From: Algivirga pacifica
Lineage (GTDB): Bacteria; Bacteroidota; Bacteroidia; Cytophagales; Flammeovirgaceae
DNA length: 64,000 nt
Assembly: GCF_039543525.1 (NCBI RefSeq)
Contig: NZ_BAABJX010000005.1
Coordinates: 62,001-126,000, forward strand
Reading direction: 5' to 3'
Under the pieces are notes generated by a model. It made no database searches. It saw only the letters and a list, made by a program, of their open reading frames with translations, and was not told the DNA's origin. Every line of letters begins with the position of its first letter. Within the stretch, counting starts at the first letter, position 1. Positions 26,850 to 36,310 of this stretch are shown piece by piece. Both the position numbers and the translations under genes were made by a program.

Positions 26850-26873
26850 GGTATAGGAAGTCAGTTGAATCAT

Positions 26874-26917
26874 GAAAGCGCAGTGTGCCTTGGCATATTG
26901 CGCTTTCTTTTTATTTT
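26874..26917. terminator. terminator at a convergent junction
   Basis: GAAAGCGCA pairs with TGCGCTTTC around a 16-nt loop, followed by TTTTTATTTT on the plus strand. It terminates the DUF5723 gene. The T-run overlaps the stop region of the opposing kinase gene. Confidence 0.8.
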
Positions 26918-27756
26918 AAATGAAAAGTAATAAGTCCTTCCATAGGAGATACTTGAATGCGTTGTATGTCTATACCCATTGCTTCACCTTCCTCCCTTAA
27001 AAGATCCTGAAAGTAGAAAGCTACAGAACCGACAATATGAACGGGGAATATCACGCTATGTTCTGTTTCTTCATAAGTTTTGACAAAGTAGGAGAAGAAT
27101 AGTCGGAAGTTTTCCCTGACCATTTTTTCGATGACCTCAACTTCAATATGTTTATAAATAAAGTGTGTAAAGGAAGCAAGAAAGCGATTGGGATAGGCTT
27201 TTCTATAGAGGTTGTTCAATATATCTACTTTTTGTAAGTGATATTCTTGATGAAAAGCATCTTCAACTTTTCGAGGCAATTGATGTGTTAATAGGAGGCC
27301 TATGAACTCTTTACCCAATACAGCTCCACTTCCCCAATCCCCAAGAATATACCCTATGGAGGGAACGGTTTTGATGATCTGAGTACCATCATAGAGACAT
27401 GAGTTGGTCCCCGTTCCCATGATACAAGCGATGCCAGGGCGATCTAGGAATAACCCTCTGGCAGCTCCTAACATATCAGAAAATACTTCAATATGAGGAA
27501 TTTCTAGTGCTTTAGATAGATGCGTTTTTACCCATTCAGCTTGTTTTTCAAGTCCACATCCCGCTCCATAGAAAAATAAGTGTTGTACCTCTTTCACAGA
27601 AGGTAGTGTTTCTTGCAGATAAGTTACAAAGGCTGTCGATTCCCAAAAGTAAGGGTTCAGTCCTTTGGTAGTGAATTCTTTAGTGATTTGTTTAGTTTTT
27701 GGGTCCAACACTACCCATTGGGTTTTGGTTGATCCACTGTCTGCTATCAGTATCAT
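26911..27756 (-). CDS. BadF/BadG-type sugar kinase (GlcNAc kinase-like)
   Basis: A 281-aa ASKHA-fold kinase. The phosphate-1 motif is ADSGSTKTQWVV at the very N-terminus. IMGTGTNSCLYDG and GDWGSGAVLGKEFIG are the later phosphate and adenosine motifs of the BadF/BadG family, to which N-acetylglucosamine kinases belong. I start it at the ATG at 27756 because the motif follows directly. A further ATG upstream (27804) would add 16 residues with no homology value. It could feed chitin-derived GlcNAc into metabolism, which would fit the chitinase in this window, but that is inference. Confidence 0.85.
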   Translation of the reverse strand: MILIADSGSTKTQWVVLDPKTKQITKEFTTKGLNPYFWESTAFVTYLQETLPSVKEVQHLFFYGAGCGLEKQAEWVKTHLSKALEIPHIEVFSDMLGAARGLFLDRPGIACIMGTGTNSCLYDGTQIIKTVPSIGYILGDWGSGAVLGKEFIGLLLTHQLPRKVEDAFHQEYHLQKVDILNNLYRKAYPNRFLASFTHFIYKHIEVEVIEKMVRENFRLFFSYFVKTYEETEHSVIFPVHIVGSVAFYFQDLLREEGEAMGIDIQRIQVSPMEGLITFHLK

Positions 27757-27907
27757 CGTTATTCGTAAAAGGGTAAAAAGGTGAATAGTTTGCTGGATGT
27801 ACATGCAATAGATTATTGTGATCTATCCATCTCTAAAAGGTGTCACCCTATGGTGCTTTTATAACTTATAATAGTACTACAAGAAAGTAGAAAATACAAA
27901 TGAACAA

Positions 27908-27940
27908 AAAAGGGATGTACGTGAACCGCACATCCCTTTT
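27908..27940 (-). terminator. terminator of ftsH
   Basis: On the minus strand AAAAGGGATGT pairs perfectly with ACATCCCTTTT around an 11-nt loop and is followed by further T residues. It lies 24 bp after the ftsH stop codon. Confidence 0.85.
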
Positions 27941-27963
27941 ATATCAAGTATCAAAAGACTTTA

Positions 27964-30000
27964 TTAAGAATTGCTTCCCGAGGTATTCTCAGTCTCGCCA
28001 TCGTTACTTTCTGAAGGAGTAGTAGTATCTACTTTTTCAACTTCTTCTGCAACATTCTCTGGCTTTTCCGTGTATTCCTGATAAGTAGTTTTCTTGCTAA
28101 AAGGTCTTTCACCGATCAGTTTTACCAAATCATTTTGATAAAGGATCTCTTTATCCAGAAGCTGTTGTGCTAAGATCTCCAAAGCATCTTTATGCTTATT
28201 TAAGAGGTCTTTGGTGCGCTCATAAGCTTCGTCAATAAGCTTCTTAACCTCTTGGTCAATTTTCTCTGCAGTCGCTTCTGAGTAAGGCTTGGACATGTAT
28301 TCTTGACGTTGTGGGTCATAGAATGAGATGTTTCCAATTTCCTTATTCATACCATAGATAGAGACAATGCTGTAAGCCATCTTGGTCGTGCGCTCCAAGT
28401 CACTTAATGCACCCGTTGAGATACGTCCGAAGATTAACTCTTCTGCCGCACGTCCACCTAGTGTCATGCAGATCTCATCGAGCATTTGCTCTGTCGTATG
28501 CAAGTACTGTTCTTTTGGTAAGTATTGTGCATACCCTAGGGCAGCTACACCACGAGGAACGATACTTACTTTTACCAATGGGTCTGCATGCTCCAGGAAC
28601 CATCCTGCAACGGCATGTCCTGCCTCATGGTAAGCGACAATCTTTTTCTCGTCAGGAGAAATGATCTTATTCTTTTTCTCCAAACCACCGATCACACGGT
28701 CAACAGCAGCTTGGAAGTCATCCATATCTACTTTTTCCTTCCCATTACGGGCAGCAATCAAGGCTGCTTCGTTACATACGTTGGCAATCTCAGCACCAGC
28801 AAATCCCGGTGTTTGAGCGGCAAGTTCTTTAGGTTTTACACCATCAGCCAATTTGATCGGTTGTAAGTGTACCTTGAAGATTTGCTCACGACCAACGATG
28901 TCTGGTTTGTCCACACTAATCTGACGGTCAAAACGACCCGGTCTCATCAAGGCGTTGTCCAAGATATCCGGGCGGTTAGTGGCAGCCAAAAGGATCACAC
29001 CTGAGTCTGTTCCAAAACCATCCATCTCCACCAATAGGGAGTTCAGGGTGTTTTCTCTTTCGTCATTAGAGCCTGGCATAGCGCCTTTTCCTCTAGAACG
29101 TCCAATCGCATCAATCTCATCAATAAAGATGATACAAGGTGCTTTTTCCTTTGCTTGCTTGAAAAGGTCACGTACACGAGCGGCACCTACCCCCACAAAC
29201 ATTTCCACGAAATCAGAACCTGACAAGCTGAAGAACGGTACACCTGCTTCTCCTGCAACGGCTTTAGCCAAAAGGGTCTTACCGGTACCTGGAGGGCCTA
29301 CAAGTAATACTCCTTTAGGAATCTTGCCCCCTAGGTCAGTATACTTGCTTGGTTTTTTCAAGAAGTCAACCACTTCTTCTACTTCTTCTTTGGCTTCATC
29401 AAGCCCTGCCACATCCTTGAAGGTTACCTTCATGCGGTTGGCATCAAACATGGTCGCCTTGGACTTACCGATGTTAAAGATTTGTCCGCCAGCACCACCG
29501 CCAGCCATACGACGCATCAGGAACCAGAATCCGAAGATAAATAGGAATAGTACTCCCCAGCTGATCAACCAATCGAAAGGATTCTCTCTGGCTTCAGTTT
29601 TCAAACCTTTTACTTCCTGTCCTTTTGGAAGTTGTTCCTTTACTTCCTCAATCAGTTCATAAGGACGCTGATCGTTACCCACTTGAAGTACATAGTGAGG
29701 GCCACGGTTAACACCACTTAGTGGACCGGAGTTTTCCAGGTTGTGTTCCGCTTTCTTCAGGGCTTCATCTGTAAGCGTAATTTCTATGAATAATCGGTTT
29801 CTAACGAATACATGCTCTTTGACTTCTCCCTTTATAAGGAGTTCCTTGTATGTACCCTCATCGATCTCTACTGTAGTGGCTCCTTTGTTAAACCAAGACA
29901 CGCCCAACACCACAATAATCAGGGCGATCAAAAGCCAAACCTGATATCCTCCTTTAGGTGTTGGTGTCTTTGGTGCATTATTATTGTTATTCGGATTCAA
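27964..30000 (-). CDS. ftsH: ATP-dependent zinc metalloprotease FtsH
   Basis: A 678-aa membrane AAA+ protease that degrades misassembled membrane proteins and regulatory substrates. Two N-terminal membrane segments (about residues 20-38 and 140-160) flank a periplasmic domain. The AAA domain has Walker A GPPGTGKT, Walker B FIDEIDAIG and the second region of homology (AATNRPDILDNALMRPGRFD). The protease site is HEAGH in VAYHEAGHAVAGW. The C-terminal tail is long, acidic and Ser/Thr-rich (ESNDGETENTSGS), as in other Bacteroidota. It lies downstream of rsfS on the same strand. Confidence 0.98.
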   Translation of the reverse strand: MNPNNNNNAPKTPTPKGGYQVWLLIALIIVVLGVSWFNKGATTVEIDEGTYKELLIKGEVKEHVFVRNRLFIEITLTDEALKKAEHNLENSGPLSGVNRGPHYVLQVGNDQRPYELIEEVKEQLPKGQEVKGLKTEARENPFDWLISWGVLFLFIFGFWFLMRRMAGGGAGGQIFNIGKSKATMFDANRMKVTFKDVAGLDEAKEEVEEVVDFLKKPSKYTDLGGKIPKGVLLVGPPGTGKTLLAKAVAGEAGVPFFSLSGSDFVEMFVGVGAARVRDLFKQAKEKAPCIIFIDEIDAIGRSRGKGAMPGSNDERENTLNSLLVEMDGFGTDSGVILLAATNRPDILDNALMRPGRFDRQISVDKPDIVGREQIFKVHLQPIKLADGVKPKELAAQTPGFAGAEIANVCNEAALIAARNGKEKVDMDDFQAAVDRVIGGLEKKNKIISPDEKKIVAYHEAGHAVAGWFLEHADPLVKVSIVPRGVAALGYAQYLPKEQYLHTTEQMLDEICMTLGGRAAEELIFGRISTGALSDLERTTKMAYSIVSIYGMNKEIGNISFYDPQRQEYMSKPYSEATAEKIDQEVKKLIDEAYERTKDLLNKHKDALEILAQQLLDKEILYQNDLVKLIGERPFSKKTTYQEYTEKPENVAEEVEKVDTTTPSESNDGETENTSGSNS

Positions 30001-30213
30001 CTTTGAGAAGTTTAATATTCAAAAAAAGGTAAATTTATGTGTTCTGTTACTAATTAGGCGAAACATATAATGACTAGGTCATTATTCCTTAAACAAGGGA
30101 ATCTATGATATGTGACAAAAACCTATTAAAATATACTTGTTAACAATTAAACAAAACAAATATCATAGTGTTTTTTTAGTCTTTTTAATGCCCTATGTTA
30201 TAGTAACTTCTTT

Positions 30214-30606
30214 TTATTCTGCTGTGTCGGCCTTGCCTAAATCAATGCGAGTAGTTTTGGCATCTCCCCAAAGGTCCTCCAAACCATAATGTTGACGTTT
30301 GTTTTCCACAAAAACATGGGCAACGACATCAATATAGTCCAAAAGGATCCACTCTTTTCTTTCCATTCCTTCTCGACGCCACGCTTTGGTTCCAGATTCC
30401 TTTAGGGTGGTTTCTTCGATACCATCGATGACTGCTGCAGCATGTCGGTCTGAAGTAGCTGAGCATACCACGAAGAAATCGGATACCGCATGCTTGATTT
30501 CTCTTAAATCCATCAATACGACATCTTTGGCTTTTTTATCCAACATCCCCTTAACTACCAACTCCGCTAATTGCTTAGAGCTTAGTTCCTTCTTGCTATC
30601 TTCCAT
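30214..30606 (-). CDS. rsfS: ribosomal silencing factor RsfS
   Basis: A 130-aa RsfS/Iojap protein that binds ribosomal protein uL14 and blocks subunit joining in stationary phase or starvation. Family motifs are DVVLMDLREIKHAVSDFFVV, KAWRREGMERKEWILLDYID and VVAHVFVENKRQHYGLEDLW. It precedes ftsH (213-bp gap) and is divergent from birA, an order common in Bacteroidota. Confidence 0.95.
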   Translation of the reverse strand: MEDSKKELSSKQLAELVVKGMLDKKAKDVVLMDLREIKHAVSDFFVVCSATSDRHAAAVIDGIEETTLKESGTKAWRREGMERKEWILLDYIDVVAHVFVENKRQHYGLEDLWGDAKTTRIDLGKADTAE

Positions 30607-30736
30607 TATTCTTGATGAAATTCTCCGTTTTCTATTTATATTTCCTGCGCTTTTTCACTGCCGGTCGGGCTTTGCATCCTATTGGAGTGAAGCATAGCTT
30701 TATTTTGTTCAATTACCATACAAAACTAATAATTAG

Positions 30737-31510
30737 TTGAATATTATCTGTTCCAATACACTTTTTGTCGGAAAAAAAGTCGTTTACCTGCCAACTTGTC
30801 TGTCTACCAATACCGAAGCTGTCAGTATGCTCCAAAAAGGACCTGTGATAGAAGGGACAATTATTTACACCCCAGAGCAAACGGCCGGTAGAGGACAAAG
30901 GGGAAATCAGTGGGAAGCCAAAGCCAATAAAAACCTGACATTTTCAATGATTCTTAAGCCGACTTTTCTACAGGCACAAGAGCAGTTTCAGTTGAATGTA
31001 GCGGTTTCATTAGGAATCATGGATTTTTTTCGGGAAGTGATTGGCTTATCCGTGAAGGTGAAATGGCCTAATGATATTTATGTGGAGGATCGCAAAATTT
31101 GTGGTATTCTGATTGAAAATTTCTTGCATGGAAACAGTATTAGCCACGCGATTATTGGAATAGGAATCAATGTCAATCAACAAGTGTTTGACCACCCCAA
31201 GGCCACCTCTATAGCACTTGAAGTAGGGAAGCAATATAAGCTAGAATCTTTGTTGGAAGAGATAGCACAGTACATTGAAGCACGTTACTTAAAACTCAAG
31301 AACCAAGGCTACCTTGCGTTGAAGACGGCTTATTTACAATCCTTGTACTGGTATCAGGAGGTGCATCAATTTGAACGATTGACGGAAGTAGGAAAAGGAA
31401 CAATCTTTGAAGGAAGCATTTTGGGTATTGATACCCATGGGAAATTGATTTTGCAATCGGAAAAAGGATTAGAGACTTTTGGGTTAAAGGAGATTCGCTT
31501 TCACCAATAA
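30737..31510 (+). CDS. birA: biotin--[acetyl-CoA-carboxylase] ligase BirA
   Basis: A 257-aa biotin protein ligase without the N-terminal DNA-binding domain, so it is not a repressor of the E. coli type. Motifs are TAGRGQRGNQW for biotinyl-adenylate binding and VKWPNDIYVEDRKICGILIE in the catalytic core. The only start that keeps the N-terminal strand (VVYLPTCLSTNTEA) is the TTG at 30737, because a stop codon lies directly upstream and the next ATG falls inside the domain. It is divergent from rsfS with a 130-bp gap. Confidence 0.92.
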   Translation: MNIICSNTLFVGKKVVYLPTCLSTNTEAVSMLQKGPVIEGTIIYTPEQTAGRGQRGNQWEAKANKNLTFSMILKPTFLQAQEQFQLNVAVSLGIMDFFREVIGLSVKVKWPNDIYVEDRKICGILIENFLHGNSISHAIIGIGINVNQQVFDHPKATSIALEVGKQYKLESLLEEIAQYIEARYLKLKNQGYLALKTAYLQSLYWYQEVHQFERLTEVGKGTIFEGSILGIDTHGKLILQSEKGLETFGLKEIRFHQ

Positions 31511-31585
31511 AATCATAGCGTGTAGTTGGAATACCTATTTTGGAAGAAATTGACATTCTAAACATACTCTTAATATTAAAAAAAA

Positions 31586-31593
31586 TATATTTG
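31586..31593 (+). promoter_or_regulatory. Bacteroidota -7 box upstream of tex
   Basis: TATATTTG followed by C is a full match to TAnnTTTGC. It lies about 105 bp before the tex ATG. No -33 TTTG was found at the right distance. Confidence 0.45.
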
Positions 31594-31697
31594 CACACCT
31601 GCGATGAACGTGGATCATCAATCATAGCATAAACCAGCAGGTCATGGTACTTCTCTGAGGAGAGATATTTTGAACTGCCTTAATTTTTTTGAAACTG

Positions 31698-33914
31698 ATG
31701 GAAAATAATATTCTAGTCATAGCCGGAGAGCTGAATGTGAGGCCTCAACAGGTTGAAGCCACCGTAAAGCTATTGGATGAGGGAGCGACCGTTCCTTTTA
31801 TTTCTCGTTACCGTAAAGAAGCGACCGGTAGCCTTGATGAAGTTGCAGTAGCAGCCGTTAGGGACCGAATGACACAGCTTAGAGAACTAGACAAGCGAAG
31901 AGAAAGTATTCTGAAGAGCATTGAGGAGCAAGGAAAACTAACGGATGAGCTGAAAAAGAAAATTGAAGCAGCCGATACCATGGCTGTTTTGGAAGATATC
32001 TACCTCCCTTATAAGCCTAAGCGTAAGACACGTGCTTCTGTAGCTAAGGAAAAAGGACTAGAGCCTTTAGCTGAAACGCTTTTCAATCAGGAAGATGTTT
32101 CTTTGGAGGAGTTGGCTAAGCCATTCCTTGATGAGGAGAAAGGAGTGAAAACAGTAGAGGAAGCATTGGCCGGAGCCAGAGATATCATTGCTGAAAAAGT
32201 GAATGAAGATCAGGAAGCTCGTAAGGCCGTTCGTCACTTGTTTGAAAAACAAGGGACCTTTAGTGCAAAAGTAATCCCTGGGAAAGAAGAAGAAGGAGCC
32301 AAGTATAAAGATTACTTCGAGTGGAGTGAGCCGATTGAGAAAGCACCATCGCATCGTATTCTGGCAATGAGAAGAGCGGAGAAAGAGATGATCATCTCTT
32401 TGGACTGTACGCCAGAGGAAGAGGAAGCGATCTATCGTTTGGAGGACCAGTTTGTACAAGGGCATTCCGAAGCAGCCCAACAAGTAAAACTGGCTGTAAG
32501 AGATTCTTACAAGCGTCTGATGAAACCTTCTTTGGAAACGGAAATCCGTATCAATAGCAAGAAGAGAGCAGACGAAGAAGCGATTCATGTATTTGCAGAA
32601 AACCTTAGACAATTGCTGTTGTCTGCCCCTCTAGGACAGAAAAATGTATTAGCGATTGACCCTGCCTACCGTACAGGTTGTAAAACGGTTGTATTGGACA
32701 AGCAAGGAAAGCTACTATATAATACGGTGATTTATCCTTTGGATCGAGTGGCACAAGCTACGGCTACTGTAAAGGATCTTTGCAAGCGTTATGATATTGA
32801 AGCGATTGCGATTGGTAATGGTACAGCAAGCCGTGAGACAGAGCGTTTTGTCAGGGGATTAAACCTTGCCGAAATTCAGGTGATCGTAGTGAACGAGAGT
32901 GGAGCATCAGTATATTCTGCTTCTGAGGTAGCAAGAGAGGAGTTCCCTGATTATGATGTGACGGTAAGAGGAGCCGTATCCATTGGCCGAAGATTGATGG
33001 ACCCATTGGCAGAGCTGGTAAAGATCGATCCAAAGTCCATTGGTGTAGGACAGTATCAACATGATGTGGACCAGACCTTATTGAAAAACGGACTGGATGA
33101 TGTAGTGGTAAGCTGTGTGAACAAAGTAGGGGTAGAGGTCAATACTGCTAGTAAGGAGTTGTTGACTTATGTTTCTGGTTTGGGAGCAACGATTGCCAAG
33201 AATATTGTAAACTACCGAAACGAGAATGGGCCATTCAAGTCCAGAACAGAATTGAAGAAAGTGGCTCGATTAGGTCCAAAGGCCTTTGAGCAGTCAGCAG
33301 GTTTCCTTCGTGTTCGTGGAAGTAAAAATCCTTTGGATCAAAGTGCAGTACACCCAGAGAGCTATACCATTGTACAGCAAATGGCGAAAGATCTAAACTG
33401 TACGGTGCAGGATTTGATGGATAAGCAAGAGCTTCGTGCGCAAATTGATCTGAAAAAATATGTCACCGATACCGTTGGTTTACCAACATTGACGGATATC
33501 CTTCAGGAATTGGCAAAACCGGGACGTGACCCTCGTGAGCAGTTTGAGACTTTTGAGTTTGCGGATGATGTAAACGAAATGGAAGATCTTAAGATTGGAA
33601 TGAAGTTACCGGGTATTGTTACAAACATTACTAATTTTGGTGCTTTCGTTGATATTGGAGTGCATCAGGATGGGTTGGTACACGTGAGTGAATTGTCGGA
33701 TGACTTTGTAGATGATCCTAACGAGGTTGTGAAAGTACAGCAGCAAGTAGAAGTGACAGTCTTGGAAGTGGATATTAGACGAAAGCGTATTTCTCTTTCC
33801 ATGAAAACAGGTAAACCGTCACAACGTAAAGCGAAGCGAAAGCAGGAGCCACAGCGTGAAGCAGAGAAATCAATGGATGATATGTTGGCGATGTTGAAAG
33901 CCAAATTCAAATAA
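31698..33914 (+). CDS. tex: Tex family RNA-binding transcription accessory protein
   Basis: A 738-aa protein of the Tex family (homologous to eukaryotic Spt6). Domains in order: N-terminal helical region (PFISRYRKEATGSLDEV), YqgF-like domain (VLAIDPAYRTGCKTVVLDKQ), tandem helix-hairpin-helix (KELLTYVSGLGATIAKNIVN) and a C-terminal S1 RNA-binding domain (GIVTNITNFGAFVDIGVHQD). A short lysine/arginine-rich tail follows. The ATG at 31698 is preferred over the TTG three codons upstream. It is monocistronic and ends in a terminator. Confidence 0.96.
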   Translation: MENNILVIAGELNVRPQQVEATVKLLDEGATVPFISRYRKEATGSLDEVAVAAVRDRMTQLRELDKRRESILKSIEEQGKLTDELKKKIEAADTMAVLEDIYLPYKPKRKTRASVAKEKGLEPLAETLFNQEDVSLEELAKPFLDEEKGVKTVEEALAGARDIIAEKVNEDQEARKAVRHLFEKQGTFSAKVIPGKEEEGAKYKDYFEWSEPIEKAPSHRILAMRRAEKEMIISLDCTPEEEEAIYRLEDQFVQGHSEAAQQVKLAVRDSYKRLMKPSLETEIRINSKKRADEEAIHVFAENLRQLLLSAPLGQKNVLAIDPAYRTGCKTVVLDKQGKLLYNTVIYPLDRVAQATATVKDLCKRYDIEAIAIGNGTASRETERFVRGLNLAEIQVIVVNESGASVYSASEVAREEFPDYDVTVRGAVSIGRRLMDPLAELVKIDPKSIGVGQYQHDVDQTLLKNGLDDVVVSCVNKVGVEVNTASKELLTYVSGLGATIAKNIVNYRNENGPFKSRTELKKVARLGPKAFEQSAGFLRVRGSKNPLDQSAVHPESYTIVQQMAKDLNCTVQDLMDKQELRAQIDLKKYVTDTVGLPTLTDILQELAKPGRDPREQFETFEFADDVNEMEDLKIGMKLPGIVTNITNFGAFVDIGVHQDGLVHVSELSDDFVDDPNEVVKVQQQVEVTVLEVDIRRKRISLSMKTGKPSQRKAKRKQEPQREAEKSMDDMLAMLKAKFK

Positions 33915-33922
33915 TATAGTAT

Positions 33923-33960
33923 GAAAACTGGGGAGGGATTGTCTTCCTCAGTTTTTTTTA
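33923..33960 (+). terminator. terminator of tex
   Basis: AAAACTG plus GGGAGG pairs with CTTCCT plus CAGTTTT around GATTGT (one or two mismatches) and is followed by a run of eight T residues. Confidence 0.8.
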
Positions 33961-33990
33961 TTTGTAAAGCCGTTACATCTATTATCTTTA
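33961..33990 (+). promoter_or_regulatory. probable promoter of the purine nucleoside phosphorylase gene
   Basis: TTTG at 33961-33964 and TATCTTTA at 33983-33990 are spaced by 18 bp. They match the Bacteroidota pattern except for the last base of the -7 box. The promoter starts right after the tex terminator. Confidence 0.4.
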
Positions 33991-34064
33991 CAAGTATTAA
34001 ATTATAGTAAGTGTGTCATAGAAAGAGATAGCCCTTTCTATGACCTATTTAGCAAAATGTGATC

Positions 34065-34892
34065 ATGAATAACCTTAAGGATAAAGCACTCGAAGCATTA
34101 AGTTATATACAAGAGAGAAGTCAACAGTTTACTCCTCAGTATGGTATCGTGTTGGGAACTGGTCTTGGTGGACTTGTAGAGGACGTAGAGATTCAGTATA
34201 CGATTCCTTATGAGGAAATTCCATATTTTCCGGTATCTACGGTAGAGTCTCACTCAGGTAAGTTATTATTGGGAACATTGGCAGGAAAGTCAGTTGTTGT
34301 GATGCAAGGACGTTTCCATTATTATGAAGGCTACTCGATGCAGGAGGTGACTTTCCCTATCCGCGTATTGAAATTATTAGGTATTCAAAAGTTATTGATC
34401 TCTAATGCTGCAGGAGGCTTGAACCCATCTTATGCGATGAGTGATCTTATGGTGATTGAAGATCATATTAATTTGTGCTATGAAAATCCACTAACAGGAA
34501 AGAATATCGATGAGTGGGGAGATCGTTTTCCGGATATGTTCGCTCCTTATGATTCTGAGTTGATTGCTTTATCTCATCAAGTTGCTAAGGAACATAACAT
34601 TACCTTGCAAGAAGGAGTTTATGCTTCTGTACCGGGACCAAATCTGGAAACTAGAGCAGAATACCGTTACCTCAGAATTATTGGAGGTGATGCTGTTGGG
34701 ATGTCGACAGTTCCAGAAGTTATTGTGGCTAAACATATGAATCTTCCTGTATTTGCCGTTTCAGTGATAACGGACCTTTGTTCTCCTGATCACCTGAAGC
34801 CCGTAGTCATTAAAGAAATCTTGGAAGCAGCTCACAAAGCCGAGACGAAACTAAGAACTTTATTCCGAGCTATGATAAGTGCGGATAATTAA
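34065..34892 (+). CDS. purine nucleoside phosphorylase
   Basis: A 275-aa trimeric-type (PNP-I) purine nucleoside phosphorylase that releases purine bases and ribose-1-phosphate. Motifs are VLGTGLGGL near the N-terminus, QGRFHYYEGYSMQEVTFPIR for phosphate and ribose binding, and ISNAAGGLNPSY. The MSTVPEVIVAKH segment is also typical. The ATG at 34065 is preferred to the GTG two codons upstream. It is followed by the Usp and Rrf2 genes on the same strand, with the hairpin TTAACGCTG/CAGCGTTAA (34918-34942) in between. Confidence 0.93.
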   Translation: MNNLKDKALEALSYIQERSQQFTPQYGIVLGTGLGGLVEDVEIQYTIPYEEIPYFPVSTVESHSGKLLLGTLAGKSVVVMQGRFHYYEGYSMQEVTFPIRVLKLLGIQKLLISNAAGGLNPSYAMSDLMVIEDHINLCYENPLTGKNIDEWGDRFPDMFAPYDSELIALSHQVAKEHNITLQEGVYASVPGPNLETRAEYRYLRIIGGDAVGMSTVPEVIVAKHMNLPVFAVSVITDLCSPDHLKPVVIKEILEAAHKAETKLRTLFRAMISADN

Positions 34893-34986
34893 TAATCTAT
34901 TTTTTATATAATACGTTTTAACGCTGCCTACTCCAGCGTTAACTGTTGGTATTTCTAAAAGTTGAGTAGTTAAACCTATCAGTGCC

Positions 34987-35883
34987 ATGAATGAACTTCA
35001 AACAATACTGGTCGCACTAGATCTTTCTGAGATGGACCTGAATCTGATTCGATATACGTTGAGGATATCGAAATCCATGGACATAAAAAAAATCATCTTA
35101 TTGCACGTTGCTTCCGAAAACAGCCTGAAGAGAAGTAAAAAACAACATGATAAGATCTTGCAGCAAATGAAGGATACGGTTGCTCAGGCTTCCGAGAATG
35201 CAGCTGATCATTATGCGATTGCTTATGAAATTACAGAAGGGGAACCTGTCGCTCAGATTCAGCGTGTAAGTAAGGAGCAGTCTTGTGATATCATTGTGAT
35301 AGGTAAGAAGAAAATCGGAGATGGTACTGGTACGAAAGCCCGTCGCCTGACGAGACGTTCTCTTTGCTCGGTATTGACCTTAACAGAAGTTCCTGCCTCT
35401 GGGGTAAATAAGATTTTATTGCCAATTGATTTCTATGAGATGTCTCAAAGAGCATTGAAGTCGGCAATTAACTTCTGCAGGAAGTCCAATGCTTCTTTAA
35501 CTTGCTTGCATATTACGAAGTTACCAACGGGGTACCATACTTCAGGAAAAAGTCCAGAGGAATATGCGAATATTTTGAAGGAGCATGCTGAAAAACGTTT
35601 CCAGAACTTATTGAAGACTATGGATGCAGAGGACCTATCTATAGATTTTAGGGTTCACTTTGATCAGACGAACTCTAAAGGAGCCAAGATTATCTTTAAT
35701 ATAGCTTTGGTAGAGGATGCAGATATTATTGTTATGGGCTCCAGAGGTCGTTCAACAATAGCAGCAACCTTACTGGGAAGTACGACAGAGAAACTATTGG
35801 TGAATAACATAAGTATTCCTACCTTAGTTATCAAAAACAAGGAAAAGAACTTAGGCTTCTTTGAGGCTTTATTAAAAATATAG
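34987..35883 (+). CDS. tandem universal stress protein (UspA)
   Basis: A 298-aa protein with two Usp domains (about residues 4-135 and 140-290). The second keeps an ATP-binding-like GSRGRSTIAATLLGSTTEKL motif, the first is degenerate at this site (IGKKKIGDGTGTKARRLTRR). Such tandem Usp proteins respond to stress or energy limitation; the role here is not known. The next gene (Rrf2) begins 9 bp after its stop, indicating one operon. Confidence 0.88.
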   Translation: MNELQTILVALDLSEMDLNLIRYTLRISKSMDIKKIILLHVASENSLKRSKKQHDKILQQMKDTVAQASENAADHYAIAYEITEGEPVAQIQRVSKEQSCDIIVIGKKKIGDGTGTKARRLTRRSLCSVLTLTEVPASGVNKILLPIDFYEMSQRALKSAINFCRKSNASLTCLHITKLPTGYHTSGKSPEEYANILKEHAEKRFQNLLKTMDAEDLSIDFRVHFDQTNSKGAKIIFNIALVEDADIIVMGSRGRSTIAATLLGSTTEKLLVNNISIPTLVIKNKEKNLGFFEALLKI

Positions 35884-35892
35884 TTAAAGGAT

Positions 35893-36309
35893 ATGCTCTC
35901 CAAAAAAACAAAATATGCCCTTAGGGCACTGAAGCACCTTGCCAGTAAATATGGGGAAGGGCCTGTGCTGATCAGTGAAATTGCCAATTCAGAACATATC
36001 TCACAGAAGTTTCTGGAGAGTATATTATTGGAATTGCGAAAGGGGCGTATTCTGGGAAGTAAAAAAGGAAAGGGTGGAGGTTACTACCTGATTAAGGAAC
36101 CGAAAGATGTACCCTTATCTGAAATCCTTCGCAAGATCGAAGGGCCTATAGCCTTATTGCCTTGTGTGAGCCTTAACTACTATGAGCCTTGTGACGATTG
36201 TCAGGATGAGGTAAACTGTACGCTTAAAAGGGTAATGATAGAGGTAAGGGATGAGACCTTGAAGATTCTGGAGAATAAGACGGTGGCAGACCTGCTTGAA
36301 AAACAGTAG
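35893..36309 (+). CDS. Rrf2 family transcriptional regulator
   Basis: A 138-aa winged-helix regulator. The N-terminal MLSKKTKYALRALKHLA and KFLESILLELRKGRILGSKK are characteristic of Rrf2. The wing is KGKGGGYYL. Four cysteines occur as C-x8-C-x2-C-x5-C (PCVSL...EPCDDC...VNC), which could hold an iron-sulfur cluster, so redox, NO or Fe-S sensing is plausible but unproven. It is coupled to the Usp gene. The target genes are unknown; the Usp/PNP unit is a candidate for autoregulation. Confidence 0.9.
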   Translation: MLSKKTKYALRALKHLASKYGEGPVLISEIANSEHISQKFLESILLELRKGRILGSKKGKGGGYYLIKEPKDVPLSEILRKIEGPIALLPCVSLNYYEPCDDCQDEVNCTLKRVMIEVRDETLKILENKTVADLLEKQ

Positions 36310-36310
36310 T

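Noticed and set aside
28955..29662. 235-codon plus-strand frame
   Set aside because: It lies wholly antisense to ftsH, whose motifs prove the opposite strand; it is a codon-bias shadow.
32067..32612. 181-codon minus-strand frame
   Set aside because: It is antisense within tex; the protein is cysteine- and phenylalanine-rich with no motif.
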